Positions 35,736-48,018 of a DNA stretch of 64,000 nt are shown piece after piece. The first letter of the stretch is position 1; every line of letters starts with the position of its first letter. The position numbers were made by a program, and so were the translations under genes. Location of the stretch: NCBI GenBank assembly GCA_034766995.1, contig CM068317.1:27901001-27965000 (forward strand). The letters are read 5' to 3'. Under the pieces are notes generated by a model. It worked only from the letters and a program-made list of their open reading frames with translations, was not told the DNA's origin and searched no databases. The DNA is from Acanthacorydalis orientalis (Eukaryota; Arthropoda; Insecta; Megaloptera; Corydalidae).

Positions 35736-37400
35736 CACATTATAATAGTTTAGTGGTTATCCTGTAAACGATTTGCTAACGCGAATTGTTGACTCAGGTC
35801 AGTCAGGTAGTTACATGGTTTACATTACATTCAAATTCGATCCCTTGAGATATTTAACACTAGTTTAAATCTAAGCTTACGAAATATTTCATGTTTTATC
35901 TATTTAAAGAGGCTTTTCTCAAGCACTTAATTAAATTTCATATTAATATCAGTCTCGTGTTTTATGTTTAAAAAATGAAACCGATAAATGATTATGTTGA
36001 TATTTTTAGTAAATATAAGATATTTAATAACCGTATAGTTAGTAGAATATTTTTTGAGAAATAGTTTTATGAATTTAGATCTTTTATGTTTTTGTAAGAA
36101 TAAAAAAATCATAAATAAAAAACGGAACGGATCTATTATTGAATACATGTAAAGTAATGATGGTATAAAATATTACTTTCGTAGAAATTTGTTGGAAGCA
36201 ATTAATTCCATTGTAAAATGTCTGTTTGATATTAATTCGATTGATTTTAATTTACATCTCTCCATCAAACTATAGAAAAATTTGAAAAAAAATCTGTACA
36301 TTAGCGATCTGAATCTGACAGCATCCTAATAGATTTACTTATATACAACAATCATTAATAAATTATTGATCAATAATAAATTATTGATCATTTTCGATCA
36401 GAAAAAAATGGTTTTTGTAAAAGTGAGAAATCATTTGTGTAAGTGATTTTAGTCACAATGCAAAATACAGGATGTGATTAATTGTTCTTACTAAATTTAT
36501 ATAGTTTATAATATTTTTTGGATTGTTTTTCAAATAACCTCAAGATATTTAATGTTAAGAAAATAATAAAACAATTATTCAGAAACGAACTTCTAATATA
36601 TTTGTAGTATAATCTAAATTAAGAATTTAATATTTATATAAAATAAAAAATATATTATTTATATTAAAATAGGTAGAAATTAATAAGGTTTGAAAGATTT
36701 GTTAATATTTTCCTATATAGAATTGCTAATGATCAAGTAAATATCCCATGAACGATAATAAAGTATTATCTACTTTTTAAATACTCTCTTCATTTGTATA
36801 TATTTTGAAATCATGTTTGGATATATCCTACGTATTTTATACACAGTAATAACACAGAATGTAAGGCTAAAGCCTGGAAGCTATTGATGAACAACCAGTT
36901 ATTAACTGAAGTTGTTGTTTATTTCACATTAATAATAATAGCAACAGATGTATCTTTATATTTCAAATATTTTTGTAATTTTAAAGTGGCAAAGATAATA
37001 ACAGACAAGTCTCATTTTGATTTCAGTTCCATTAAGTAATTACCATAAATTTACTTTAGTTCTGTTCTATTATTCATGTTATAAATGATTCAAGTACGTG
37101 TTTAATTCATTTCATATGTTCTTATTTGAAAGAAATAAGAATGTTGATTTTTAATCATTTTTTATAAAAAAATATCAAATTAAATATTTAAGAGAGATTT
37201 TTTTATGATACAGCAAAAGATTTATTTAGTTCTGTATATTTATAAAATTTGATTATAAAAATCTCAATTTATTAGTAGTTATGAGCACAATAAAATATAA
37301 GAAAAAAAGGTATATGTATAAGAAATGAAAAATTAACAAAATTACATACGTGTGTAAAAAATAACAGAAATATAAATTCAAATTATTGTGAGGTAAATAA
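35732..37400. other. unique AT-rich DNA, no gene seen
   Basis: About 1.7 kb. A direct repeat of AATAAATTATTGATCA occurs at 36355-36390. No gene. Confidence 0.45.
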
Positions 37401-37401
37401 T

Positions 37402-37933
37402 ACTATTGGAAAATAATTGCGGATTTTATTTTCTGAATTCTAACCTTATTTTTTCAATGAAATTGTAATTTCATTGTGTTCATGTTCATATCATTTTAGA
37501 GTGAATTTTTCGGTCTATCTTTTTATTATTAATTTTACTTCAAATAGGACTGTTGAATTAAAGATAGAAAACAAGCAAATAAGAGCATTTTTTGTTCAAA
37601 ACGGATGGTAAAGAAGCAGAAACTGTCCATAAAATAAACGATTCTTTTGGTGTGGATACTGTTAAGGAACGTACAGTGCAATGATGGTTCTTATAATTTT
37701 ATGCAGAGGACGAGAGCCTTAAAGATGAGGAAGGTCTCGGGCGTCCTTCTTCAGTTCATAACGACTAACTGATCGCATTAGTTAAATCAGAACCACGCAC
37801 AACAATTCGAGAACTGGCACAAAAGTTAGGCGCTAGTCATCCATCAGGATGACTGGCCCAATTAAAACCACTTAACTTTAAAAATGTATATGAATTTAAA
37901 GGTCATAAACCGCAATTATTTTTCTACCAATCT
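37402..37933 (+). mobile_element. HTH-only mariner family, complete copy (copy F)
   Basis: The left end is TATTGGAAAATAATTGCGGA and the right end CCGCAATTATTTTTCTACCA. The HTH remnant shows KQIRAFF...KTDGKEAETV, then HKINDSFGVDTVKERTVQ, then a stop. The second helix-turn-helix (ALVKSEPRTTIRELAQKLGA) is well preserved, and the frame runs to the 3' TIR. No catalytic part. Confidence 0.9.
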
Positions 37934-38205
37934 AATAAATAGAAAATATAAATTATATATTGTATTCAATCATAGTTTTAAAATGTTAACAATTATATTA
38001 TAATTTATTTTACAAAAACGATAAATGGAATTAAAATATAACTTAAAATCAAAATTTTATTCACTTATTTTAGACTTTATATAATTTTTGTGAAATAATA
38101 AATTTGCTCTAAAGTAAAAATCAATTGCAGAAAAATGCACTATTTCAACAATATATCCTAACAATTTTATATAACTGAGAATTTCGATGACATGAAATAA
38201 ATTCA
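37934..38205. other. unique AT-rich DNA
   Basis: Nothing supported. Confidence 0.4.
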
Positions 38206-38206
38206 G

Positions 38207-38208
<2 letters not shown>

Positions 38209-38244
<36 letters not shown>
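38209..38244. repeat. (TA)n microsatellite
   Basis: Pure TA run. Confidence 0.93.
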
Positions 38245-38247
<3 letters not shown>

Positions 38248-38660
38248 AGATTTCATGTCGGTAATAAAGAGATAGCAAAATCCAAGCAGAGATCGTATCT
38301 CGTAAATCCGATAATCAAATAAACAGTCCAGAGGCATTACGCAGTGTCACGTATTCCAATTAAGAAAACATCACTCCCATCACATCACACGAAATTGCAC
38401 CGATCCTGAGGTTTTAACGAAGGTATTTTGTATCCCTGTTAAATATATCTAATCCCAATCTGACCACAAAACCATGTAAATTGAGAACATAACGTTCTTG
38501 CATCCATATCCAACTAAATCCCAATTTTGTTTAACTCTGGTACAAGAGCTATATCCTGATTAACAAGTACTGAGTTGTATGGTATTTATATGATATGTGC
38601 GTGTAAATTTTTATTTATAAATCAAAAATTATTTTTCATGTATATGCATACACCCGTATA
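38245..38660. other. unique DNA of balanced composition
   Basis: 38280-38570 is less AT-rich than its surroundings and has no repeat structure or frame. Possible host non-coding element. Confidence 0.3.
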
Positions 38661-38661
38661 T

Positions 38662-38663
<2 letters not shown>

Positions 38664-38714
<51 letters not shown>
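38664..38714. repeat. (TA)n microsatellite
   Basis: Pure TA run of about 25 units. Confidence 0.95.
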
Positions 38715-38718
<4 letters not shown>

Positions 38719-39295
38719 ATAATATTTTTATATACATACACTTTGTACATTTACATTAAAAAATTAGTTATTTTAATAAACCATCAAAGGAACGAATGTA
38801 GTTATTTTTAAATTTGAATATTTTTAACAGTTAATTTAATATGGACTGTTTGTAATATCTGTTTAAAAAATAGAAACATAAACAATTATTTTACTATTTT
38901 TATTCTTGGAAGTATTTTACACATTGCATAAAAGTGAAAAATATTGGTGATAGTTTATAATTTTTATGAACAAATATTCAAAAATAATATTGATAAATAG
39001 AAAGTTCAATATAGTTTCAGAGTGATGGTAATAACAATATGTTTGGTTTTGTTAAAAGCATACCTTCTGTTGAAAGATTTATTTGAAAAGGTCGATAAAT
39101 ACTCGTATTAGTCATTTCAGCTACTTTTTCTCAAACGAAATTTATATTTAGTCGATTTTCAAATTGTTCTAGGACATTTAAACAGAGTTTATAATCTTTG
39201 TAACCTTTAATTTATTTTTAAATTTTTTGCGTTTTATTGATTTATAGTTAAAAATTATTTATAAAAATAATATAATATAGTTGAAAAAATATAAA
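38715..39295. other. unique AT-rich DNA
   Basis: Nothing supported. Confidence 0.4.
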
Positions 39296-39360
39296 AATGA
39301 TATAATAATGATAAATGATATGTTATATAAATGATATAAAAATGATATATATATATAATA
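39296..39360. repeat. ATGATATAA-type imperfect tandem repeat
   Basis: Recurrent AAATGATAT(A) units ending in a short (TA)n. Confidence 0.7.
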
Positions 39361-39552
39361 ATTAAAAATATTTATATAAAATTATTAATTATAATTAAAC
39401 TCGATATAATTAAAAATTATTTTTGTTATGAAAATTACATTTTCATTTGAAAAATGTAATGTAAATTTTAAGATATTTGTTTATGTTCCGATATGGAAAA
39501 GATTCCTGAAATGAAATATGATTAATGAAATATTATATATATAATATACATA

Positions 39553-39553
39553 A

Positions 39554-39586
<33 letters not shown>

Positions 39587-39592
39587 AAGATT
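39553..39592. repeat. (TA)n-(GA)n microsatellite
   Basis: Short TA run followed by GAGAGAGAGAGAGAG. Confidence 0.9.
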
Positions 39593-40496
39593 TGCAATTT
39601 TTAAAAATTAAATTATTTATTGCTACTATAAACGGTTCCAAAAGAATAAAAATCAGAAAGAATCTTGTTTTTCAAAGATTTTCATTTGTATTGATATCAA
39701 GCAACTTCACGCCTGGAGGTCTCTAGTTAAGTGGCTTCCCGCATCTTTGACGAAAGAAAAATCCAACACCCACACAAGATACTATTAGTGAAGTATGAAT
39801 CATAGGTTCTATGCCCGACACAGCGACAAATTCACTACACCGCTTGAGAAGCAATGAATTTGTAATAATTATACTTAAAGTAATCAAATTCGTAACACTT
39901 ATATGTTTTAATTTAGTACATGAATACAAAATTTCTATTGATTATCAGAATTTCTAGCATACTCATCTGTTGTTGATTCAGTAAATAAATTCAGAATTTT
40001 CATTTTTTGTAACAATTTTGTTTGTGCGAATTTCCCACATAGTTATTTTTCATGCAATAATTGTTGAAAATGTGGTTATACAAGATTTATTTGTATCTAA
40101 ACTGATCAGTTATTTTTTTAATTATAACACACATACGGCATTTTTTTTAAAAAAAGTTAGTGAATTATTGGTACAAAATTTATTTATTAATATTATAAAA
40201 ACTCTTATAATGTCTTTACAAATTTTGAACGACTATCTTCCATACGCCATATAATTCCGATTTTGTAGATTAAACTTTTTTATGATTTTTAAGTAAATCA
40301 AATCAATTATAATTATTAATATATGACTAATAGATGTCTCCTTACAAATAGAGCAATGTTTTTGCAGTTTGATGAAATATCCAAAAATACTACAATAAAA
40401 TAATTATTCTTGAAAATTGAGATTGTCTATCATTTTCTAATACAAAATGACATTGATTGTGATTAAAATTTAATATCATCTTAGTTATTAATGAAT

Positions 40497-40505
<9 letters not shown>
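39593..40505. other. unique DNA, no gene seen
   Basis: 39700-39850 has balanced composition and a 68-residue minus-strand frame containing CSEFVAVSGIEPMIHTSL. I do not recognise it, and nothing extends it at either end. Confidence 0.35.

Positions 40506-40507
<2 letters not shown>

Positions 40508-40586
<79 letters not shown>
40508..40586. repeat. (TA)n microsatellite
   Basis: TA array with one CGTATA interruption. Confidence 0.95.
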
Positions 40587-40589
<3 letters not shown>

Positions 40590-40828
40590 GTATTTGTAAT
40601 GTGTGTGTATGCGAAAGTTCATGTGAATAGACCTGCTATAACAACACAACAAATCAGAAACCATATAAACCAATTATTCCATCAATGATCAGTAACCTTC
40701 GTAAATTAATTCAATTTATGCCCTCATATAGTGAAACAGGAACCGACATTTTGACAACCAAAACAGTTCCATAGCGACGTTATTAAATCAAACTAACTCT
40801 CTTTCACTCCACACACATACGCACATCC

Positions 40829-40831
<3 letters not shown>

Positions 40832-40886
<55 letters not shown>
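40832..40886. repeat. (TA)n microsatellite
   Basis: Pure TA run of about 27 units, with unique DNA on both sides (40590-40830 and 40890-41250). Confidence 0.95.
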
Positions 40887-40889
<3 letters not shown>

Positions 40890-41247
40890 TTATATATAGT
40901 ATTGGATTAAGTTATATATGTTGTGTCAGTTGAATCTCTAGCGACATGCAACGAGTTTCAACGACAAACTTTGACGGAAAACGTCATGTTTTTCATGCCG
41001 GAATTATATTTATGTATTTATTCCGATAGTTTTTCTTTCACGGAAAGTTTTCGTGTACACATATTATATTGAAATTTATTTTGGAAGGAAAATTCGTACA
41101 AAGTTTTTTTACTGGTCAACGGTGTTCACTGCGTGTATACTTTTCATCAAATATATCATAGGTTCGATGACAAGTCGTTCTTCATATTAAGTATATTGTG
41201 AAAGTTTATTTTGGTCTTTGATGTTTTGATAAACGACCTCTCATATG

Positions 41248-41250
<3 letters not shown>

Positions 41251-41290
<40 letters not shown>
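41251..41290. repeat. (TA)n microsatellite
   Basis: TA run. Confidence 0.93.
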
Positions 41291-41294
<4 letters not shown>

Positions 41295-41414
41295 AAGAAA
41301 CTTGAACAAAAGGTATAATTTATTGAAAGAAGTGGAAAAAAACATGTTTCCAGCAACAAATGTTTCACTCAGTTAAATTATAATTTAGCTGAGTAGTATT
41401 ATACAAAATCAATT

Positions 41415-41419
<5 letters not shown>

Positions 41420-41457
<38 letters not shown>
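41420..41457. repeat. (TA)n microsatellite
   Basis: TA run. Confidence 0.93.
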
Positions 41458-41462
<5 letters not shown>

Positions 41463-41541
41463 CAAACAAATAATTATGAACCGAAATAACTTATAATGTG
41501 TTTCATCAAAAAATCATTTTCATTTAAGTTAAGTTAAATTT

Positions 41542-41544
<3 letters not shown>

Positions 41545-41631
<87 letters not shown>
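41545..41631. repeat. (TA)n microsatellite
   Basis: TA array with a central GTGTATA. Confidence 0.95.
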
Positions 41632-41634
<3 letters not shown>

Positions 41635-41972
41635 TTTTACTAACTGAATTTAAATCTCAAACAAGATTACGTGCGAATTGTCGGTTGTAATTAAGTGTAG
41701 ATACGATATAACCCCTATCGTTCCCAAGTAATCGACTTCTTAACTTATACACACCTTTGTGCGTTATGCCTGTATATGAACGTATAAGCAATTGAGTTAA
41801 TTACTCTTTACCTAAAACATAATTAGAAAAGAATACCTAAGTAAATCATTAAACTCAAATTATAGTGTTCCATTCAAAAACTATTTAAAACTTTAAAATA
41901 TATCAAAATATGTCAATAAAAAATTCCACCTTTTCAATATAAGTAATATATATCTACATGCCGTTCTTTATA

Positions 41973-41975
<3 letters not shown>
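41632..41975. other. unique DNA
   Basis: Nothing supported. Confidence 0.4.
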
Positions 41976-41976
<1 letters not shown>

Positions 41977-42013
<37 letters not shown>

Positions 42014-42153
42014 TTTGTTTGATTAAATTGAAAATTATTACTACAAGCTTGGAATATATTATATATTCCTCCTGTCTTCTATCACGACATTGCGGTTATG
42101 TCTTTGAAATGAATGTTGTTTACCGTTTTGATCTCATATATGTATGTATACGA

Positions 42154-42187
<34 letters not shown>
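41977..42187. repeat. (TA)n microsatellites flanking a unique spacer
   Basis: TA runs at 41977-42010 and 42150-42187 with about 140 bp of unique DNA between them. Confidence 0.9.
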
Positions 42188-42189
<2 letters not shown>

Positions 42190-42505
42190 ACTTATATACG
42201 TACCTTCAATCGGTGTGTGACGGTGACTTTATTGATTTCATGCAGAATTTCATTCAGTGGTACATAAATTCGCGAAAGGTTTTCACTAACAGCGTTGGGG
42301 TAGTCAATAAGACACTCAAATATTGAGTGATATTGAGTTTCGAGTAGTAATGTGATTGAGGTTATATTTCAACGTTTTATTGCACGAATAAAGTATATAA
42401 GGAAGTGGCAAAATGGAAGTCAAAACGTCGCACTTTCGGAATATTTGTATCTGTGCTTGGATGGGTTGTCAAATTTTTATTTTATTAATATTATTAAATG
42501 TGCTT

Positions 42506-42508
<3 letters not shown>
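42188..42508. other. unique DNA of balanced composition
   Basis: No frame of interest. The local 60-82-residue frames owe part of their length to the TA array. Confidence 0.35.

Positions 42509-42509
<1 letters not shown>

Positions 42510-42547
<38 letters not shown>
42510..42547. repeat. (TA)n microsatellite
   Basis: TA run. Confidence 0.93.
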
Positions 42548-42551
<4 letters not shown>

Positions 42552-42731
42552 TATTATATATACATAAATTATTTGGATTTTCAATTTCAAAGTTTTATGA
42601 CAGTAAATGACGAATGAAACAACCTTTATTTTAATTGAATTCTGTTTTGTTTCTTAGATGTTTTTATTACTGTTAATGTTATTTTTGAAATATAAGTTTT
42701 AGTTAAATCATTCTTTATTTACTACTATCAG

Positions 42732-42736
<5 letters not shown>

Positions 42737-42774
<38 letters not shown>
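42737..42774. repeat. (TA)n microsatellite abutting a mariner
   Basis: TA run ending six bases before the mariner target-site TA. Confidence 0.93.
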
Positions 42775-42775
<1 letters not shown>

Positions 42776-42782
42776 ATACATA

Positions 42783-43678
42783 ACAGGTGGGCTGAAAAGT
42801 TCGTAGGCTTGCATAGAAAAAAAATTTTTTTTTGATAGAATTTGATTTTATTATTCAATATAGATCCCTTCGAGGGCGATACAATGATTATAGCGGTCAT
42901 ACAATTTTTCGATACCATTTTTATAATACGATTTGTCTTTAGCCTCAAAATAGGCTTAATAGACTTAATAGGCTTTAAAATAGACTGTCGATTGGACTCC
43001 GGTGTGAAATGATGGAGCCATGTTTCATCCATCGTCACATATCGACGCAAAAATTCGGATTTATTACGATTGAACAGCTCCAAACACTCCTTAGAATCAT
43101 CGATTCGTTGTTGTTTTTGGTCGATTGTGAGCTCGCGCGGCATCCACTTTAAACAGAGCTTTCGCATATCCAAATATTCATGCACGATATGACCAACACG
43201 TTCCTTTGATATCTTTAGGGTCTCAGCTATCTCAATCAACTGCACTTTACGGTTATCAAAAATTATTTTGTGGACTTTTTTGATGTTTTCGTCGGTAACA
43301 GCCTCTTTGGGGCGTCCACTGCGTGCATCGTCCTCGGTGCTCATTTCGCCTCGTTTAAATTTAGCAAACCACTTCTCTACGGTTGATTTTCCTGGTGCAG
43401 AGTCCGAATAATGTTTATTAAGCCAAGCCTTGGTTTCAACAGTATTTTTTTTCGCCAAAAATCAATGCTTTATTAACACACGAAATTCCTTTTTATCCAT
43501 TTTTTCGAGGTAACAAAAGTTCTTTCACTAGAAATGCTATAACTCAGATACTAATAGTGCAACAGCTGTCAAATTTATACACGCGTCTTTTGAAGGTTAG
43601 GGCTAACTAAAAATCATATGGATTTGATACTAGTAGCGCCATTTATGTGTCAGCCTACGAATTTTTCAGCCCACCTGT
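42783..43678 (-). mobile_element. mariner (Mos1/mellifera-like), internally deleted
   Basis: Near-perfect TIRs (ACAGGTGGGCTGAAAAGTTC and GAATTTTTCAGCCCACCTGT) are flanked by TA at 42781-42782 and 43679-43680. The 896-bp length is about 400 bp below a complete element. The missing part is the middle and end of the catalytic domain, while the 3' coding end survives. It is the youngest-looking mariner in the window. Confidence 0.95.
42852..43500 (-). pseudogene. mariner transposase with nonsense codon and catalytic deletion
   Basis: The family start is at 43500 (MDKKEFRVLIKH), followed by a TGA at codon 13. From there a long intact frame holds HTH1 (NTVETKAWLNKHYSDSAPGK, then STVEKWFAKFKRGEMS), the GRPKE linker, HTH2 (QLIEIAETLKISKERVGHIV), WMPRELT and the first catalytic motif YVTMDETWLHHFTPESNRQS. 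The reading then jumps, in another frame, to the authentic C-terminus: YFEAKDKSYYKNGIEKLYDR, then YNHCIALEGIYIE and stop. The second and third catalytic Asp are deleted. The junction (about 42950-42987) carries several short AATAGGCTT/AATAGACTT copies, like repair filler. Confidence 0.93.
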
Positions 43679-43680
43679 TA

Positions 43681-44027
43681 TATGCGTGCGTGTATGTATT
43701 TTCATGAAAAAATGGGTAAATTTAATTTCATGTATGAATATAAATATATTTTCATTGCCAAATATAATAAATGAATGAATCAATTTTAAAACAAAATACG
43801 AAAATCGATTTTCCTTTTATTAATGATTGTTGTGTTTTGTTTATTGCAAGTTACTGATATGTAAAGTGCTATTTACGTTTAGTATAAGATGTTAGTATTA
43901 TTTGTTAGTTCCTCGGGATATGAGTTTTTTCGATACCAAACTTTCTTTTTATTATGTTTTGTCTGTGCATGAATGCGGAGCCTGATTCGTGGAATATGTG
44001 GGAAAACTAATTACTTATATTTGATCA

Positions 44028-44030
<3 letters not shown>
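43681..44030. other. unique AT-rich DNA
   Basis: Nothing supported. Confidence 0.4.

Positions 44031-44032
<2 letters not shown>

Positions 44033-44076
<44 letters not shown>
44033..44076. repeat. (TA)n microsatellite
   Basis: TA run preceding the first unit of the tandem duplication. Confidence 0.94.
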
Positions 44077-44079
<3 letters not shown>

Positions 44080-44315
44080 GAAGGTTTCGCCTTCTGCTCT
44101 TTAAACTCGCCTACTTGTCAATTATAAGCATGTAGATGTAACAAAACATTGAACATATTTTTCAAAACTCATTTATTTCTATATAATCATTCTCACAGAT
44201 TGGTTATAACTTATTTGTTTTATATATGAGATAAACATATTTGAGTGCCATAGAAACCTCGTCTCAAATAAATAAATTAACGTTATGGAATTTTTGTTTT
44301 TAGTGGATAATTTCG

Positions 44316-44381
<66 letters not shown>

Positions 44382-44625
44382 GAAGGTTTTCCCTTCTGCT
44401 CTTTAAACTCGCCTACTTTCAATTATACGCATGTAGATGTAACAAAACATTGAACATATTTTTTAAAACTCATTTATTTCTATATAATCATTCTCACAGA
44501 TTGGTTGTAACTTATTTGTTTTATATATGAGATAAACATATTTGAGTACCATAGAATCCTCGTCTCAAATAAATAAATTAACGTTATGGATTTTTTGTTT
44601 TTAGTGGATAATTTCGATTATATAT
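44077..44625. repeat. two tandem units of about 302 bp, each hairpin plus body plus (TA)n
   Basis: Unit 1 (44077-44317, then TA to about 44377) and unit 2 (44378-44625) differ at only about ten positions. Each starts with a hairpin (AGAAGG-TTTCG-CCTTCT; in unit 2 AGAAGG-TTTTC-CCTTCT). Each continues with GCTCTTTAAACTCGCCTACT and ends TGGATAATTTCGATTATA. A related hairpin-headed copy is at 2141. Helentron-type elements form such head-to-tail arrays, but segmental duplication is an alternative. Confidence 0.85.
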
Positions 44626-44639
44626 GTCCAGTATATACA

Positions 44640-45315
44640 AACAACCTGCTCCGAGAAAAAGCTCAGTAACTAATTTTTTTACAAAAAAAATGTATCTTGT
44701 TATATGCAAATACTGCGTATTTTTTGGATTTTATAAACTGGTAGATGGAGCAAAATGATTCACTGAAATACATTAAGCAATAAATTTGAAATTTGGGTGG
44801 AAATGTAGATATCTGAAATATAAAAATAATTTCGTTAATGCTTACATTGAAATCGACTTATTGCAAAAAATGGCATCGCTATAAAATTATTCTGCACTCT
44901 AACCCATATGGAATATTAAAGAAAAAAAAGAAATGATAATAGAAGATATAGGCCTTACCATGTTTGGGAATATCGATGAAAGTGAGAATAATACATATTT
45001 TGCCGAAGAAGTAATATAAATGATATATAATATTTTATGAATTTATAAAAAAATCAATTATTTTATATATGAACTGTGCTTTTATTTTTGTCTTATTAAT
45101 TGTACGATATCGAAATACTGTATAATGTTAAGAGAAAACAAATCATAAATATTTATTTATAAATATTAATTAATATTTATACTACATCTGTATAAAAAAG
45201 TATGTAAGAAGCTGAAAGGATTGAAGATTACAAAAAGAATTCTACAGATATATTTTTAAATTATTTTGATTCACAACAATTTATACATTTGCTATTATTG
45301 ACTTTTTCGTAGCGC
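44640..45315. other. unique AT-rich DNA
   Basis: Nothing supported. Confidence 0.4.
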
Positions 45316-45317
45316 AG

Positions 45318-45396
45318 CCAATATATATATATATGTTTATGTATGTATATATATATATATGTTTATGTATGTATATATACATATATATATATGTAC
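45318..45396. repeat. (TA)n with 30-bp higher-order unit
   Basis: The unit TATATATATATGTTTATGTA recurs with period about 34 and a trailing TACATATA block. Confidence 0.88.
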
Positions 45397-45740
45397 ACTA
45401 GAATTTACTGAAAATGTGAAGGAAAGGGAGGTATTGAATCGTTCAAATTGAAAAAATTGAGAAAAGTATTTTATCCAATAGTGTGTTCCTATGAATATAA
45501 AGACAGATGACTCATCTCATTATTTGGCAGTATTTATATATGTTATATTACTTAACTATGTATCTGTATGTAAGTTACGATAATTAATTGAAGTAACAAT
45601 AATTTACACAGGAATTTACCCTTGAAATAATTTTTTTTATAATATCAATAGCTACAGTTATGAGCAATTGGGTTCATTATCAAAGTGATAACATATTTCT
45701 GTGAAATCTTCAGATATAAGAAGTAAGAAGTAATAGTTTC

Positions 45741-45742
<2 letters not shown>
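45397..45742. other. unique AT-rich DNA
   Basis: Nothing supported. Confidence 0.4.
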
Positions 45743-45743
<1 letters not shown>

Positions 45744-45787
<44 letters not shown>

Positions 45788-45812
45788 TGTGTGTGTGTGT
45801 GTGGGTGTGTGA
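45744..45812. repeat. (TA)n-(GT)n microsatellite
   Basis: TA run followed by GTGTGTGTGTGTGGGTGTG. Confidence 0.93.
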
Positions 45813-46115
45813 TTTGAAAATGTATGCATGTAAAAGTATACAAAGAAATAGTTTCGAATGCTAGGTATGGATTATTTTTTCTAAATATGAAAAATACCCG
45901 ATAGTAACTGATGATATTAATTTAGAAACTTACTATTTTATCAAAAAAACGTATTTTACTCTTATAAACTTGTTAATATTATTTTATTTTTGTTACAGGT
46001 GAGACGTTAATCTACTTTTGATGCTTATGGTGAGCACATTTTGTTTAATCTTATAAATTATTTATTTTATAATTATTTTTAAATTGAAAACAATAGATAT
46101 TTTTTTTATTTTAAT
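45813..46115. other. unique AT-rich DNA
   Basis: Nothing supported. Confidence 0.4.
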
Positions 46116-46143
46116 ATGTATATATATATATATATATATATAT
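46116..46143. repeat. (TA)n microsatellite
   Basis: Short TA run. Confidence 0.9.
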
Positions 46144-46515
46144 GTACTAATATTTTCATTTAATATTTTTAATATAAATTTCATTTTTTTCAATTTTAAG
46201 ATTTTTAATTTCTGATCATTTTGCTTTTGTGAAGTTAATTCAAATTTCAGTTTTATCATTTTTTATATTTTATATTTATTTTATTTAACTTATATATTTA
46301 ATTTTTCACAAGCAATATATTTCATGGTATATTTAAAAAGGTAGCATATACTTTTTTGTGTATATATACAATTTTTTTATTTCATTAATGGCCTTTTTCG
46401 TATAAATAATAATATATTTATTTTAATACACTGCTTGATTACAAATAAAATTACTGTTTACTTAATTTTCAAATTAATTCTATGATTCTATCTTTTTCTA
46501 ATATTTACAAAAATA
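46144..46515. other. unique AT-rich DNA
   Basis: Nothing supported. Confidence 0.4.
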
Positions 46516-46517
46516 TA

Positions 46518-46555
46518 CAATATATATATTATATATATATATATATGTATGTATG

Positions 46556-46587
<32 letters not shown>

Positions 46588-46592
46588 GATGT
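46518..46592. repeat. (TA)n-(GTAT)n microsatellite
   Basis: TA run followed by GTATGTATGTATGTATG units. Confidence 0.93.
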
Positions 46593-48016
46593 GTATATGT
46601 TACATATGAGTACAGACTTTAATTAAAAAATCCAGTTATTTTCAGTTAAAACTACCTCTGTTTAGATAGGGGACTATAAATGGGTATGTATGATTAAAAT
46701 GTGCTTATACGCATATTGAAAACCAATTAATCAATCCAAATTACACATGTAAAATTTTAGTCTTTAGTTCAACCTTTTACGCAATTAACGCTGATGAAAA
46801 AATAGTAAAAATATCTATCATATGTAGAAAATAATTCATTTTAAAATGTAAAGGAAAATAAACCAGATTAAAATTTAATACGGTTGAAATATATTCCAAT
46901 AATCAAAATGTACGCCCATGAAATGAAAAAAATGTCAATCTAGTACACATTCAGGTTAGAACGAATAACAAATATAAGTAAATACAATTTTTATTATCCA
47001 GTTTTGTTGTCATTAACTTAAATTTTCATGCTCTTATAATGGATGTTTGTATTGAAAGCATGACTAACCTAATTTCTGTCGAGTATTGAAAACAGAACAG
47101 TTGTGTATTATGGATCATCAAACAGAACTGAATAAAAACGGCATACAATTTATATATAACTTTTTTTATCGAAAAAAATGATTTCATTCGTTTTAAAAAA
47201 CAATATTTTTTTTAATAAAAATACATATTAATTATTACATCATAATCTTTTATATATTCATTTTTTTTCAATTCTAAACAATGAAAAAAATAAATTTGAA
47301 TCACTGTGATGGCTTAATAATTATTTTTAATTGAAAAATTGTACGTGGGTAAACATACGACTAAAAAAGATTAATTACTTATACTTTCAAAAATAATATT
47401 TTAAAAATTATTTTTTCTAAAAAAATAACTAAAATCTAATTTTATACAGAAAAAATATGAGATTAGAAGATTTAAAATTACTGTTTTTTGAAAACATAGA
47501 TCTATAATAATGTTACTTCCGCTTTATAGTAAACATATAATATTTGAAATAGAAAAAATAATGTAGCAACTAAGTTGAATCGTTTCTTTGTGAACATATT
47601 TTTTTATAGCCAAGAAAATCAGGTATTAAAACTTATTATAGGACGAGAAACAAATTAAATTGTGTTTGACAGTTTAGTAGTATTTACATTTCAGTTCTAT
47701 ATGTAGCTGTATCTTTGTCATTTGACACGTGTTCCTGAACACTTTAATAAGGTTTTTTATTATTTTATGAAGTAGTGTAAATAAATCAGGGTACTGTTAA
47801 TTCTGTATTCGTTATTATGACTGACTAGAATCTTTTTTAAATATCAACATTAATTCTTTGGAGGCGCTCCTACAATAAATCAAGAATAGGCTTAACTCCT
47901 TCATGCACTCATCTAGTTAACTCGGGTTCGAGAAATTGGATTTTTTTCGAGCACCTAAATAAACTTGTGCGAGTTTGAATTTTGTTTTCGTGCATAGATA
48001 TAAACCGAATATATTG
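46593..48016. other. unique AT-rich DNA, no gene seen
   Basis: About 1.4 kb without a supported feature. Confidence 0.45.
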
Positions 48017-48018
48017 TA

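Noticed and set aside
39723..39929. 68-residue minus-strand frame with normal-looking composition
   Set aside because: No family recognised, no splice or neighbouring support. Left as unique DNA.
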